DNA from: an uncultured Porphyromonadaceae bacterium
GTDB lineage: Bacteria; Bacteroidota; Bacteroidia; Bacteroidales; Barnesiellaceae
DNA length: 64,000 bases
Assembly: GCA_900538555.1 (NCBI GenBank)
Contig: UPYI01000001.1
Location: forward strand, 1-64,000
Reading direction: 5' to 3'
The translations under genes and the position numbers were made by a program. Positions within the stretch are counted from its first letter, which is position 1. The number at the start of each line of letters is the position of its first letter. A model generated the notes under the pieces. The model had not been told where the DNA came from and ran no database searches. It saw nothing but the letters and a program-made list of their open reading frames with translations. Of this stretch, positions 1 through 8,006 are shown piece by piece.

Positions 1-198
1 CACGAACGTAAGTGTACGCTCGTCCCATTTCGGTTCGTGATTTACAATCTGCTTCCCGTCGTCCAAGCGGGATTTGTTTTCGATAAATGCTTTGAGCGGT
101 GGCGGAGTCATCAAGGCTGACAACGACGATTTCTCCAAGCTAATGCCCCACTCCATATAAGCATCCTTATCATTGATTTTCAATTCTCCTATCGGCAT
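1..198 (-). CDS. Phage tail-module protein, partial (C-terminus beyond window edge)
   Basis: The first 66 codons of a protein read leftward off the window edge. It starts with ATG at 198-196, directly after the TGA stop of the preceding gene (stop at 202-200), so the two are probably translationally coupled. The visible sequence begins MPIGELKINDKDAYMEWGIS and contains a Pro-rich TPPPLKAF stretch. It is the last visible member of the minus-strand tail module. Its place two genes after the tape measure suggests a distal-tail or baseplate-hub component, but that rests only on gene order. No domain is recognised. Confidence 0.7.
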   Translation of the reverse strand, partial: MPIGELKINDKDAYMEWGISLEKSSLSALMTPPPLKAFIENKSRLDDGKQIVNHEPKWDERTLTFV

Positions 199-199
199 A

Positions 200-625
200 T
201 CAATTCAATATTACTGCGTGTTCTTGTTTATTTATTTTCACTTCACAATTCCCGATGTTGATCAGGCGGACTACCGCATAACCGGTAGCGGTAATCTCCG
301 CTTTCGCCCCGTGCATTAAGACGACTTTATGCACCCGGGTCGGATCGGAGAAGGTGAGTTTAGCCTGCGTATCGCCCACCAAAGCGATGCAACCGTCATT
401 CTCTCGGACAATCTCTCCGGCATCGACCTGAAAGCCATAACGCGCCACCCGGCTTTTTATCGACCGGAACAACTCCAACGACGGGAAGTTCCGGTGCTCG
501 CAAAACTCCACGCCCTGCGGTGAAAAGAACAACCGGCAAAGCCCTTTCCAATCGTGAACGCCGGACAATTTGCCACACGCTCCTGCGGCGGCGGCAGACG
601 ATTTTACATCTTGTAGTTTGATCAT
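200..625 (-). CDS. Small phage tail-module protein of unknown function (141 aa)
   Basis: A 141-aa protein whose ATG overlaps the tape-measure stop codon by 4 nt (ATGA at 625-622), so the two are co-translated. It has no signal peptide or membrane segment. The N-terminal 30 residues are Ala/Gly rich (AAAAGACGKLSG) and contain three of its four Cys. The C-terminal half is beta-like with the pattern VVLMHGAKAEITATGYAVV. The gene lies just after the tape measure, where tailed phages encode distal tail or tape-measure-associated proteins. I know no family for it; the tail role is inferred from context. Confidence 0.75.
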   Translation of the reverse strand: MIKLQDVKSSAAAAGACGKLSGVHDWKGLCRLFFSPQGVEFCEHRNFPSLELFRSIKSRVARYGFQVDAGEIVRENDGCIALVGDTQAKLTFSDPTRVHKVVLMHGAKAEITATGYAVVRLINIGNCEVKINKQEHAVILN

Positions 626-2607
626 ATCGTTTGTAATTTATAGTTCAACACATCTATTTTTTTACCGAAACTTGCCAGTATCTTTTTCGTACAAGCGGAA
701 ATCTCGTCCAAATAATCGTTCGACTTGGCATGCTGCTCCAAAATCAGGTTCAGAGTTTCGCCATTCTGCGAAGAGACCGATGCCATATTTGTCAAGTGAA
801 TCACAGCCTGCACCATCTGGTTCTTCACCTCTTCGCCGGAGATTTGCAAGGCTGTAAATCGACCGTTCAGCTCATCGGCTGTTTCTTGCGACATGGTATT
901 GAAACCGCCTTTCGAAGCCTCCTGTTCGAAAGAGTCGTTTAATATACTACCAGCCCCTGACAAATATTCTTCTGCTTGTTGGTCCAACTCCTCCTTCATT
1001 CTTTGCAATTCGGCTTCTTCCCACGGTTCAAGAACTCCATCAGCCATAAATTTTGCTATTTTGGTCATGAGGTCCTTTACGCCCGAATCCAATTCCTTTT
1101 CTAATAATCCGACAATGGAATCCCTTATCAAGTTCTTTACAACCTTTGCTGAGCCCTCCGCCATACTGGTACCGTTTATCCATGCATCGGCATAGGCTTG
1201 TGCAAATTCGTTGATTGCCTCCGTTATACTGGTACCGCATATCGCCTCGATCGCCGCTTCTTTGTTCTCCTCTATTTTCTTCTTATTCTCGTCGAGCCGG
1301 TCCTGATACTCCTTCATCTTGGCTTTATCCGTATTTTTCTTATCCTGCTCCTCCTGCATTTGCTGTTCGATCAACCGGGACTGTTCTTCCAAGTTTTCGT
1401 TCATCGTTTCGAGAGCTTCGGCTTTATCCGTAGAATAAAGTTTCCCGGCTTCTCTTTCCAAATCGGCGTAAGAATCGGACAAGCCATCGATCTCTTTCTG
1501 CATCTTCTTTATATTCTCATCATGCTTCGCATCACCGGCTTTAAACCAAGCAGCCGCCATTTTTCCCAACCCGGCTAATGCTCCGAATGCCCCCTTTATG
1601 ATACTGACCGGATTCGTCAGACTGATACCGGCAAGAGAGTCTGTCACCTGACTAACACCGGCTAACGTACCACTTACCACCTCAGGAACTTCTGCGCCGA
1701 AATCAGACAATACTCCAACGATCTGCCCCACTCCTGTCGTTACCGCAGAACCGTATGCACCGATACCGTTTACCGATTCGCCGATCTTCTGTATCGATTG
1801 TTGCTCTTTTTGTTCAGCCTCAGCCAAAGTCATCCCAGAAGAGGGGTCTTTTTTTATATTAGAGTTTGAAAAATTCGAAGATTCCGGGTTTTCCTTATTT
1901 TCATTTGGTTGATTCTCTTTTATGTTTTTTATTGCCTCCCTCGCTTTAAAATAGTCTTTAAACGCATCTATTAATCCCGAAAAGGGATTCCGCTCAGCGA
2001 TTTTCAAGTCAAGAGAATCGAACGCTTTCTGCACTTTTTCCCTCTCTTCCGGCTTCAAGTCGATCTCCGAATCGTTGAGGGCATCCTTTAAAGCATCCCG
2101 TACCTTTTTCAACGAAGCCGTTGTTTGAGTTCCTACTTTCTCCAATATTTCCAGAAATTTCGTACTTGCTTTCAAGAGATCATAATCATCCTTTTTCAAG
2201 GCTTTTTCCGTCCCCTTACTGTATTTTTTTTCCGCATTTGTTTTTCGTTGAATCAACACATTGTTCTGTTCTTTGATCAGCGAGCCTCCGGAACTTGCTT
2301 TCCATTCTGCTTCCAGTTTTTTAATCTCGGCATACTCTTTCTTATAATCGAGTTCCAACTGCATCCGTCGTTTTTCAGCTCCATCGGCTAATAGGTCTAT
2401 CTCTGCCTGTTGGTTTTTGAACATCTGTTTCAGCAAACTATCATAAAGCACTTGCAAATCCTTTGTATTGCCTGTAAACTGACTTTTTACGTTCGAGAAC
2501 AATTGATTCAACTCGGAAGTTGCCCGTTCCACCCCGTCGTCCGCCGTTCTCACTTTCTGCGAGAAATTCGAATTATCTGCCGTATTTTCAAAATTCAATC
2601 CTGCCAT
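622..2607 (-). CDS. Phage tail tape measure-like protein
   Basis: A 661-aa protein in three blocks. Residues about 1-245 are charged and coiled-coil-like. Residues about 280-360 are a Gly/Ala/Val-rich hydrophobic stretch (GIGAYGSAVTTGVGQIVGVL and onward). Residues about 365-580 are again heptad-like helices rich in Glu, Lys and Gln. A long helix with a hydrophobic glycine-rich centre is the classic tape-measure layout; in phages this protein sets tail length and helps DNA passage. It follows the tube and chaperone-like genes and precedes two small tail genes, the usual order. At 661 aa it would specify a fairly short tail (by the general scaling of about 1.5 angstrom per residue). No lysozyme or peptidase domain was seen. 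Confidence 0.8.
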   Translation of the reverse strand: MAGLNFENTADNSNFSQKVRTADDGVERATSELNQLFSNVKSQFTGNTKDLQVLYDSLLKQMFKNQQAEIDLLADGAEKRRMQLELDYKKEYAEIKKLEAEWKASSGGSLIKEQNNVLIQRKTNAEKKYSKGTEKALKKDDYDLLKASTKFLEILEKVGTQTTASLKKVRDALKDALNDSEIDLKPEEREKVQKAFDSLDLKIAERNPFSGLIDAFKDYFKAREAIKNIKENQPNENKENPESSNFSNSNIKKDPSSGMTLAEAEQKEQQSIQKIGESVNGIGAYGSAVTTGVGQIVGVLSDFGAEVPEVVSGTLAGVSQVTDSLAGISLTNPVSIIKGAFGALAGLGKMAAAWFKAGDAKHDENIKKMQKEIDGLSDSYADLEREAGKLYSTDKAEALETMNENLEEQSRLIEQQMQEEQDKKNTDKAKMKEYQDRLDENKKKIEENKEAAIEAICGTSITEAINEFAQAYADAWINGTSMAEGSAKVVKNLIRDSIVGLLEKELDSGVKDLMTKIAKFMADGVLEPWEEAELQRMKEELDQQAEEYLSGAGSILNDSFEQEASKGGFNTMSQETADELNGRFTALQISGEEVKNQMVQAVIHLTNMASVSSQNGETLNLILEQHAKSNDYLDEISACTKKILASFGKKIDVLNYKLQTI

Positions 2608-2664
2608 ATCTATATTTGTTTTTATAAGTTTATACCGTACACCACCATGCGGTGTATTTCATGT

Positions 2665-3375
2665 TTATTTCCAATCCATTGTCCGGATGCGTTCCGCGTT
2701 CTTCGGATCGTCCGCCCGAACAATGGTGCGGTCGGTCGGAATATGTACTTTACGCCGCTCCTTATCGGTGAGATAAACCGAGGTAACGGCATCCGCCATC
2801 AGCATCTGCAAGTTGGCATAGCTAATGCCCCACACCACGTAATCGAATGTCCAGCCATAACGTTGGCAAGCGTAATCGATCAGGGTGCCGTACACGCTCT
2901 TCCCGCCGAATGTAAGCGTACCGCCCGACGGTTTTGCCCGACAGGCTTTTTGATACCACTCACGCTCCTTATCTATCCCCAAATAACGGATAAAGGCAGA
3001 TATGTCGCCCAATGTGAAAACGACGACCAAAAGCGTAGCCAGCTCCTTGTCGGTCAGTTCATCGGCAAACAGGCTGCTGCGTTCGGAGACCGACCGGTTG
3101 TCGAGCAGTTCTTCTTTCCGATCGAAAGTATGGTATGCCAACAACCGACAAACAAGCGGGCGTTTCGCAGCACAAAGGCGCAACGCCTCGGCATAGGGAT
3201 TGCGTTGCACAATCGCCATATCGGGCGCCAGCTCTTTCATAAGCCGTGCCAACAGGTAGCTTTTCCCCAACGTAAGGGGATAGAGGTAAAAATTACGGTC
3301 GCCGACAGAGAACCCGTAGGGTCGCTCCATGATCGTATCGGCAATATCCATTTCGATAAGTTCATTCTGTTCCAT
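2665..3375 (-). CDS. Phage tail protein, probable tail assembly chaperone position (236 aa)
   Basis: The ATG at 3375-3373 (MEQNELIEMDIADTIMERPY) is chosen. A longer frame opens with GTG at 3462, but that extension lies entirely within the tRNA-like element upstream and looks non-coding. The protein is mostly helical and soluble. It ends in a conserved-looking stretch with YGWTFDYVVWGISYANLQM around residues 177-196, then a charged tail. Genes between tube and tape measure in tailed phages usually encode tail assembly chaperones, often with a programmed frameshift. I saw no second overlapping frame, so a frameshift product is not supported. The family name is unknown to me. Confidence 0.75.
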   Translation of the reverse strand: MEQNELIEMDIADTIMERPYGFSVGDRNFYLYPLTLGKSYLLARLMKELAPDMAIVQRNPYAEALRLCAAKRPLVCRLLAYHTFDRKEELLDNRSVSERSSLFADELTDKELATLLVVVFTLGDISAFIRYLGIDKEREWYQKACRAKPSGGTLTFGGKSVYGTLIDYACQRYGWTFDYVVWGISYANLQMLMADAVTSVYLTDKERRKVHIPTDRTIVRADDPKNAERIRTMDWK

Positions 3376-3394
3376 AACGCGATAATTTAACCGT

Positions 3395-3462
3395 GTGCGT
3401 GCGGGGAGTCGAACCCCGTCGGCATGTTCCGGTCGAACGCGCCGCCCCAGCGGTCCACGCAC
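3395..3462 (-). other. tRNA-like cloverleaf element between tail genes
   Basis: On the minus strand 68 nt fold as a near-complete cloverleaf. The acceptor stem is GTGCGTG/CACGCAC (7 perfect pairs). The D stem is CCGC/GCGG with a 4-nt loop. The T arm is CGGGG-TTCGACT-CCCCG, a canonical TTCRANY loop. Between D and T arms there are exactly 22 nt, as in a class I tRNA, but the anticodon stem GCGTT/AACAT has one C-A mismatch and a G-U pair, and position 33 is G instead of U. The D loop is far too short, and no CCA is encoded after the discriminator A. So this is a decayed or tRNA-mimic structure rather than a normal tRNA gene. Confidence 0.6.
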
Positions 3463-3466
3463 AAGC

Positions 3467-3489
3467 GCATGGCTACCAAGCCGCCATGC
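3467..3489 (-). other. Hairpin next to the tRNA-like element
   Basis: Perfect 7-bp stem GCATGGC/GCCATGC with a 9-nt loop, 4 nt upstream (in transcription sense) of the tRNA-like fold and about 20 nt after the tail-tube stop codon. It has no U-tract, so it is not a standard terminator. Together with the cloverleaf it fills nearly the whole gap between the first two tail genes with structured RNA. Confidence 0.55.
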
Positions 3490-3510
3490 CGGGCTTTTAC
3501 CGGAATCCTT

Positions 3511-3990
3511 CTATTTATTTTCCGTGAAGGTGACTTCGCCGTTTTCCGAAACAGCTACTTGTCCCCACTTGATCTGGTTGCCCGTTGCCGGACGGAGCAC
3601 ATCGAACGTGTATGCCCATTGACCGCCGTCGGCTGCCGACCAAGTTTCTTCGAGCGAAGCGGTCGCCCTATCGATCATCAATCCGGGTGTTTCGGGATCT
3701 TCGGGTTGCAGAGCGATCGAATAATCGCCCGAAATGATACCGTCGGCATCGGGTAGCGGTTTGTTCCGACCTTTCGCCGCACGCAGCGTCAATGCCAACG
3801 CGTACGTATTTTTGCCGTAACGCACGTCTTCGTTTTCACCGCCTTCGACCTGAGCTTCCACTTTTTCGCCTTTTTCAGTGGACAATTGCGTGGTATCGAC
3901 AACCGGAGTATCCAATTCTTTCCATGCTGCGTTTTCAACACCGAGAGATTTCACAAAAATGCGGGGCTTGCCCCAAGATAAAACTGACAT
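3511..3990 (-). CDS. Phage major tail (tube) protein-like
   Basis: A 159-aa beta-rich protein starting MSVLSWGKPRIFVKSLGV, with no signal peptide. Its size, beta-strand alternation and position as first gene before chaperone-like and tape-measure genes fit a tail tube or sheath-less major tail protein. It is rich in Gly/Glu acidic turns (EGGENEDVRYGKNTYALALT) and ends in a strand pair (GQVAVSENGEVTFTENK). Similar short proteins occur in Bacteroidales prophage-like clusters, usually annotated as hypothetical; the tube assignment is inference from order and fold-like features. A TATTTTTG box (minus strand, 4095-4088) about 100 bp upstream may drive the module. Confidence 0.7.
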   Translation of the reverse strand: MSVLSWGKPRIFVKSLGVENAAWKELDTPVVDTTQLSTEKGEKVEAQVEGGENEDVRYGKNTYALALTLRAAKGRNKPLPDADGIISGDYSIALQPEDPETPGLMIDRATASLEETWSAADGGQWAYTFDVLRPATGNQIKWGQVAVSENGEVTFTENK

Positions 3991-4390
3991 AATTTAAAAT
4001 TTTTAAATTGTTAATAACTCTGTTCGTTATATATAACTTCCTGCCGGAACCTTTTTCGGGATGTACATCTGCTCCGAACCGGCATCGCAAAAATACAGTA
4101 GGGGAAAGCTGAATTTATGTGATAAATCAAATCTCGACCGATGAAAATAAAAAGATCCGGTCCTCGAAAAAACGGCTGTACCCGAATCCTTCCGTTCAAC
4201 GTCTTTACCACCTCGTTTGACAAGTTGGCAGAATTGTCACCGGTTTTCTTCTTTTTATAAAAAATAAATGCCGCCGGTAAAATTGTTTCGGGATCCTATC
4301 ATCGTATTCCCTACTTTTACATCGAACGTTCACAAAAACAATGAATCCAAAAAAGATCGAACAAAAAGACACAACCAAACATCTGTAATT
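3991..4390. other. Divergent intergenic region between tail module and the 4.4-9.4 kb cluster
   Basis: 400 bp without a convincing gene. The minus strand carries TATTTTTG at 4095-4088, a fit to the Bacteroidales -7 box (TAnnTTTG), pointing toward the tail genes. No capsid, portal or terminase fragment can be seen here, so the tail module starts abruptly. Short frames on both strands (for example 70 and 75 codons on the minus strand) have no protein-like character. Confidence 0.5.
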
Positions 4391-4756
4391 ATGATAACAA
4401 AGAATCAATGGCTCAATATCCACACGAATCACTTAGGTCTGCGAAGTGAAGATAACAACAGTACGATAAACGGTAGCGGTGCCAGCTATGCTATGGATAT
4501 GGGGATGGGATTTTTCGATCCCATCCCGGATACTTGGGAAACATTGCTCAGAGGGACAATACAGCACATGCAAAATTACGAAAATGCCCCGCAACGATAT
4601 TTAATGATTGTCCGGAACAGCACAGGTAATGAAGCGGGACGCGAATACACCGGATGCTTCCCGAAATGTTCGAGTAGAGCCACGGTCGTGCTGCAAGCCA
4701 CCTCTTTAAATCAAGACATCGACACTCTAATCGAATGGGTGAAGAATAATATTTAG
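4391..4756 (+). CDS. Small protein of unknown function (121 aa)
   Basis: The start MITKNQWLNIHTNHLGLRSE at 4391 is preferred over an upstream in-frame ATG at 4268, because the intervening 41 codons are Lys/Arg/Asn rich and look non-coding. The protein is soluble, with a Gly/Ser/Met-rich middle (GSGASYAMDMGMGFFDPIP) and an alpha-helical C-terminus. It carries two Cys in GCFPKCSS. No family is recognised. It is followed at once by a strong intrinsic terminator, so it forms its own transcription unit. It lies between the tail module and the LytTR/DUF2589 cluster and may belong to either. Confidence 0.6.
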   Translation: MITKNQWLNIHTNHLGLRSEDNNSTINGSGASYAMDMGMGFFDPIPDTWETLLRGTIQHMQNYENAPQRYLMIVRNSTGNEAGREYTGCFPKCSSRATVVLQATSLNQDIDTLIEWVKNNI

Positions 4757-4774
4757 CTTCGGGCTTGACTTCGG

Positions 4775-4819
4775 AATACGCCTTAAAAGCATCAAGAAAA
4801 ACTTTTAAGGCGTATTTTT
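4775..4819 (+). terminator. Rho-independent terminator
   Basis: A 15-bp stem AATACGCCTTAAAAG/CTTTTAAGGCGTATT with a 12-nt loop followed by TTT, 18 bp after the stop of the 121-aa gene. The palindromic stem could also act in reverse. Confidence 0.85.
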
Positions 4820-4878
4820 ACAGATAAATAGAACTGTTTCGATTGCACTATTTTCATATATCAGTTCAATATCTTATT

Positions 4879-4922
4879 CACGATCGTGTTTGAGAGACCG
4901 ATCCGGATGCATTGTCCGGATC
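4879..4922. promoter_or_regulatory. Two palindromes upstream of the LytTR gene (candidate operators)
   Basis: CACGATCGTG at 4879-4888 is a perfect 10-bp palindrome. GATCCGGA-n7-TCCGGATC at 4900-4922 is a perfect 8-bp inverted repeat. Both lie 100-150 bp before the LytTR start codon in otherwise AT-rich DNA. LytTR proteins usually bind direct repeats, so these may bind another factor or fold in RNA. The inverted repeat is not followed by a U-tract. Confidence 0.4.
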
Positions 4923-5024
4923 CCAATGACATCCGTCAAAAATACCTGTCGATCGCCAAACATATTCGTCACTTGTTCCGATCTTCTTTTTGATTTGTAT
5001 ATCAATCGCAATTAAACTATAACA

Positions 5025-5507
5025 ATGAAAGCAAAACAATGTCTGATGATTGTTTTACCGGAAGGTATGGAAGATATGCCGGTACAAGTAGTAAGAGGGA
5101 CAGGATATAAGAACCTTATCGCCAGCATCGAGCAAGTAAAAGATTCCTGCCATTCAAACGAACGTAACGAAAAATATGCTTTCGTTTGGCAGCAAAACGA
5201 TTATCTCAATGTTCCCTGGATCGAAATCATGTGGATCGAAGCAGCCGGAAGCTATTCCATACTGCACCTTACGAGCGGAAAAACAATGACCCTATCCTTT
5301 CATCTGGCGGTTATCGAAAAACAATTGCCCGAAACGGACTTCATACGAATACACCGCTCTTATCTCGTCAATCTGAAACATGTAACAGCTTTGGTAGGAA
5401 ACAGCTTAAAAATCGGAGAGCAGTTTCTGGTCATCGGCAGGGAATATCGCGAACAGCTATTCGACCGGTTTGTCTTTCTCGGCGTGCGAAGAAGTAAAAA
5501 ACGATAG
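5025..5507 (+). CDS. LytTR-family DNA-binding regulator
   Basis: A 160-aa stand-alone LytTR protein. The first 60 residues are not a CheY receiver, since the phospho-acceptor pattern is absent. From about residue 65 on, the LytTR fold is clear: EIMWIEAAGSYSILHLTSGK, then LPETDFIRIHRSYLVNLKHV, then the basic end RRSKKR. LytTR domains bind DNA as ten-stranded beta proteins and commonly regulate secreted factors or cell-surface systems. It is the first gene after the palindromes at 4.88-4.92 kb and heads the run of unknown genes to 9.35 kb, so it may control them; autoregulation is plausible. No partner histidine kinase lies in the window. Confidence 0.88.
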   Translation: MKAKQCLMIVLPEGMEDMPVQVVRGTGYKNLIASIEQVKDSCHSNERNEKYAFVWQQNDYLNVPWIEIMWIEAAGSYSILHLTSGKTMTLSFHLAVIEKQLPETDFIRIHRSYLVNLKHVTALVGNSLKIGEQFLVIGREYREQLFDRFVFLGVRRSKKR

Positions 5508-5659
5508 CCCGCAATCCTCTCATCATAAATTAAAGTTGTCTGTCAAACGTGTTTCGTCACTTCTTTATAAATCCTGTACATTCGTGATACCGGTTAAACC
5601 CGACGGCGGAATCCGAAAAGCCTTTTACAGAGTAGGAATCATACTAAATCTTTCATCTT

Positions 5660-6052
5660 ATGGCTACTTATAGTTTGTTCGACGAAACCATGCAATCCCT
5701 CTCGGTAAATGATTTTGTCACCGTACCGCATTTAGATTCCTGCTGCTTAGTTATCTTATGGTTAAGCGACAAAACGATAGTCGCCCTGCACTGCCAATAC
5801 GACTATCGTTTTGCCTACAATCAATTCAAAAACATTACATCGGCTGTCTATATTACCGCAAAACCGGAAAAAGACGACAACGGGAAAACCCTGGCTGCCG
5901 TAAAAAGATTACAAGAAAATCTGATGGCAGCCCAATCGGTTTATTATGTCCACAAGGAAATGACTAAAAATGTAAGCCCCATGGTTCAAGTCCTCGACAA
6001 CATGAAATACAATCTATACAAAGAAAGCGACTACGCTATCACAGCATTGTAA
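5660..6052 (+). CDS. Unknown cytoplasmic protein of the DUF2589 cluster (130 aa)
   Basis: A 130-aa soluble protein beginning MATYSLFDETMQSLSVNDFV. It has an N-terminal helix, central beta strands (CCLVILWLSDKTIVALHCQY) and a C-terminal long helix (TLAAVKRLQENLMAAQSVYY). No signal peptide, no membrane segment and no known motif were found. It lies 152 bp after the LytTR gene and 59 bp before the first DUF2589 gene. A TACATTCG box near 5578-5585, about 20 bp after a TTTC, could give it its own promoter. Function unknown; cluster membership rests on strand and spacing. Confidence 0.65.
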   Translation: MATYSLFDETMQSLSVNDFVTVPHLDSCCLVILWLSDKTIVALHCQYDYRFAYNQFKNITSAVYITAKPEKDDNGKTLAAVKRLQENLMAAQSVYYVHKEMTKNVSPMVQVLDNMKYNLYKESDYAITAL

Positions 6053-6111
6053 TGCGCTCAATAAACTTCTAACAAATAAATCATTACACACATTTTCAAA
6101 TCAAAAGAATC

Positions 6112-7164
6112 ATGGCAATCGACACCACCCCATCGCAAGTTGCGACCAACGCACTGCAAGCTCTACCTTTCGGAAATATTATCGGCGGACCGCTCAAAGC
6201 ATGTATTGAGGCACAAGCCATGGCAGCAAAAACTTCATGGAATTTCATTCAGGATGTAGGGCTGAACACAGATCCTGAAACCGGAGAAAAGAAAACGGTC
6301 AATGTCTCTTTCCAGTTTATCAAAGACGGACGTTTAGCACAATTGAATATTCCGCTACTGACAATCGTACCGATCCCCTATATCGCCATCCAAACGATCG
6401 ACATCGCTTTTAAAGCCAACATCAACGCCTCGTCATCCAGCTCTACGGTAGAAAACGAAAGTTCGTCGGTCGATGCCGGATTGGCAGGTTCCACCTCCCT
6501 GAATATGGGAATCTTCAAGATAAATGCGGATTTCCATGCCAATTATTCCAGCAAGAAAGATTCTACCGCAACCCAAGACTCCAAATATAGTGTGGAGTAC
6601 ACCATGGACGTAGCCGTTAAAGCCGGACAAGACAGCATGCCGGCAGGATTGGCGAAGGTATTGGAATTACTGGGAAACAGCCTCGATGTCTGCGATCCAT
6701 CCGGAACATTGGAAGTAAATGCGCTTGAATTCAAAGGTTCGCCCAGCGAAACGTTCATGCTTATCGCCACATATAAAAATCGGGAGGGATTATTTGAACC
6801 GGAAAAGATCCAGATCCCCGGACAGACCGGCACGGTGGACGGCAACAACATGCTTTTCAACCTGCCTGTTGTGGAAGGCAAAACCACCTCGTATATCGTA
6901 GGTGTATCCGGCATCGACAAAAAAGTTATCGTCAAAACCACCGATAGTTATACCGAGCAAAGAGACAGGGAACTGGCTCGCATAGAACGCGAAGAAAACG
7001 ATAAAAAACGCATGGCGGCACTACAAGCGAGCTTGTCGGAACGTCGCAAAACATTAAATGAGGAACGTGCCAAAGAATTGGCGGCATCGCAAGAACGGAT
7101 TCGGAAAATAGAAGAAAAACAAGCCAAAGAGGAATCTCTCAAAAATCAAGGTTCAGGAAAGTAA
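6112..7164 (+). CDS. DUF2589 family protein with C-terminal coiled coil
   Basis: A 350-aa protein. Residues 15-48 hold the family N-terminal helix (ALQALPFGNIIGGPLKACIE). Residues about 60-100 include the signature strands ending PLLTIVPIPYIAIQ. Residues about 160-200 contain the typical closing motif AGQDSMPAGLAKVLELL. A Ser-rich insert (about 110-130) and an extra beta region (about 205-285) follow. The end (about 285-345) is a highly charged coiled coil (Glu/Arg/Lys/Ala rich). DUF2589 (PF11655) has no known function. The long coiled-coil tail is unusual next to its 203-aa neighbour of the same family and suggests partner binding or oligomer formation. No signal peptide was seen, so it is presumably cytoplasmic. 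Confidence 0.82.
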   Translation: MAIDTTPSQVATNALQALPFGNIIGGPLKACIEAQAMAAKTSWNFIQDVGLNTDPETGEKKTVNVSFQFIKDGRLAQLNIPLLTIVPIPYIAIQTIDIAFKANINASSSSSTVENESSSVDAGLAGSTSLNMGIFKINADFHANYSSKKDSTATQDSKYSVEYTMDVAVKAGQDSMPAGLAKVLELLGNSLDVCDPSGTLEVNALEFKGSPSETFMLIATYKNREGLFEPEKIQIPGQTGTVDGNNMLFNLPVVEGKTTSYIVGVSGIDKKVIVKTTDSYTEQRDRELARIEREENDKKRMAALQASLSERRKTLNEERAKELAASQERIRKIEEKQAKEESLKNQGSGK

Positions 7165-7208
7165 CCCCTGTTTTACAATCCGACTCCAACTAAACGACCG
7201 ACAAGTTT

Positions 7209-7985
7209 ATGGTTCAATTAAGCAAAATATTAGGCTCGATTCTACGGGATATGATATCGGCACAACACGAGGCGAATATGTATTCCCTCAAACTATCTTC
7301 GGCTTATCAAGACCTCAATCAGGCTACCGTCCTGAATCCGCCATCGGTATATCTGGGCGATGTAGATCTGACACTGCACTGCGGATTTTCCGGAGATCCC
7401 GTAACCGATGAATTTTATACCCCCGATACAACAACGATAATCCGGACGTTACAGGATATTTCGTCCGATCTGTCGGAGATAATCGTCTCATCCATTCTTT
7501 CGACGGTCATCCGAAACGAAGGGAATACCCCGGACGGAAGCGGACCGATCGAAAGAATGGACAGAGAGAAAACATTACGAAAGAATTTTATCGCTTTTTT
7601 GAGCCGTAAACTCGCCGGTTATTTAAAAAGAAACCGTACCGATTTCATCACAGCAAAAGGGAAATTCGATCTCAAAAGGCTACAACAATGTGTGCTTCTT
7701 GTCGCCGACAAACATTTTTTATCTCATCCGGATCTGAACGAAATTTTTGCCAACGATGTATCCGGAAAAATTCGGCAGGAAATCCGACTGGATTTACAAA
7801 CCAACCTACAAATCATGTTGCCCCGGTTATTGAAAAACATACAGCCCGAACGGACGGAAGAATATCCGGCATTGAATGTGACCGTTTCGTCCGAGGAGCT
7901 ATCGAAACTTCCGGGCGAATGCATCCAGACCCTGAGATTAAAAATATCCTCCCGGGATCTTCCCATCGAAACCGACACGGAATAA
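7209..7985 (+). CDS. Unknown protein with DUF2589-like N-terminal helix (258 aa)
   Basis: A 258-aa protein lying between two DUF2589 genes (44 bp and 21 bp gaps). Its first 30 residues (LSKILGSILRDMISAQHEAN) line up by eye with the N-terminal helix of both neighbours: a hydrophobic pair, Gly, then Leu, an aliphatic residue, Ala and Gln or Asp at matching steps. A beta region follows (YLGDVDLTLHCGF at about 48-60). A helical middle with FIAFLSRKLAGYLKR comes next, and then a C-terminus with LRLKISSRDLPIE, reminiscent of the terminal strand of DUF2589 proteins. It may be a divergent third family member. No enzyme motif was found. Confidence 0.65.
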   Translation: MVQLSKILGSILRDMISAQHEANMYSLKLSSAYQDLNQATVLNPPSVYLGDVDLTLHCGFSGDPVTDEFYTPDTTTIIRTLQDISSDLSEIIVSSILSTVIRNEGNTPDGSGPIERMDREKTLRKNFIAFLSRKLAGYLKRNRTDFITAKGKFDLKRLQQCVLLVADKHFLSHPDLNEIFANDVSGKIRQEIRLDLQTNLQIMLPRLLKNIQPERTEEYPALNVTVSSEELSKLPGECIQTLRLKISSRDLPIETDTE

Positions 7986-8006
7986 CAAACGGAAACTTCC
8001 CCGACA

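Noticed and set aside
3376..3462. N-terminal extension of the 236-aa tail protein from GTG 3462
   Set aside because: The extension is exactly the tRNA-like element; ATG 3375 gives a normal start.
4011..4223. 70-codon minus-strand frame upstream of the tail-tube gene
   Set aside because: No family, poor composition, and not spaced like the other tail genes.
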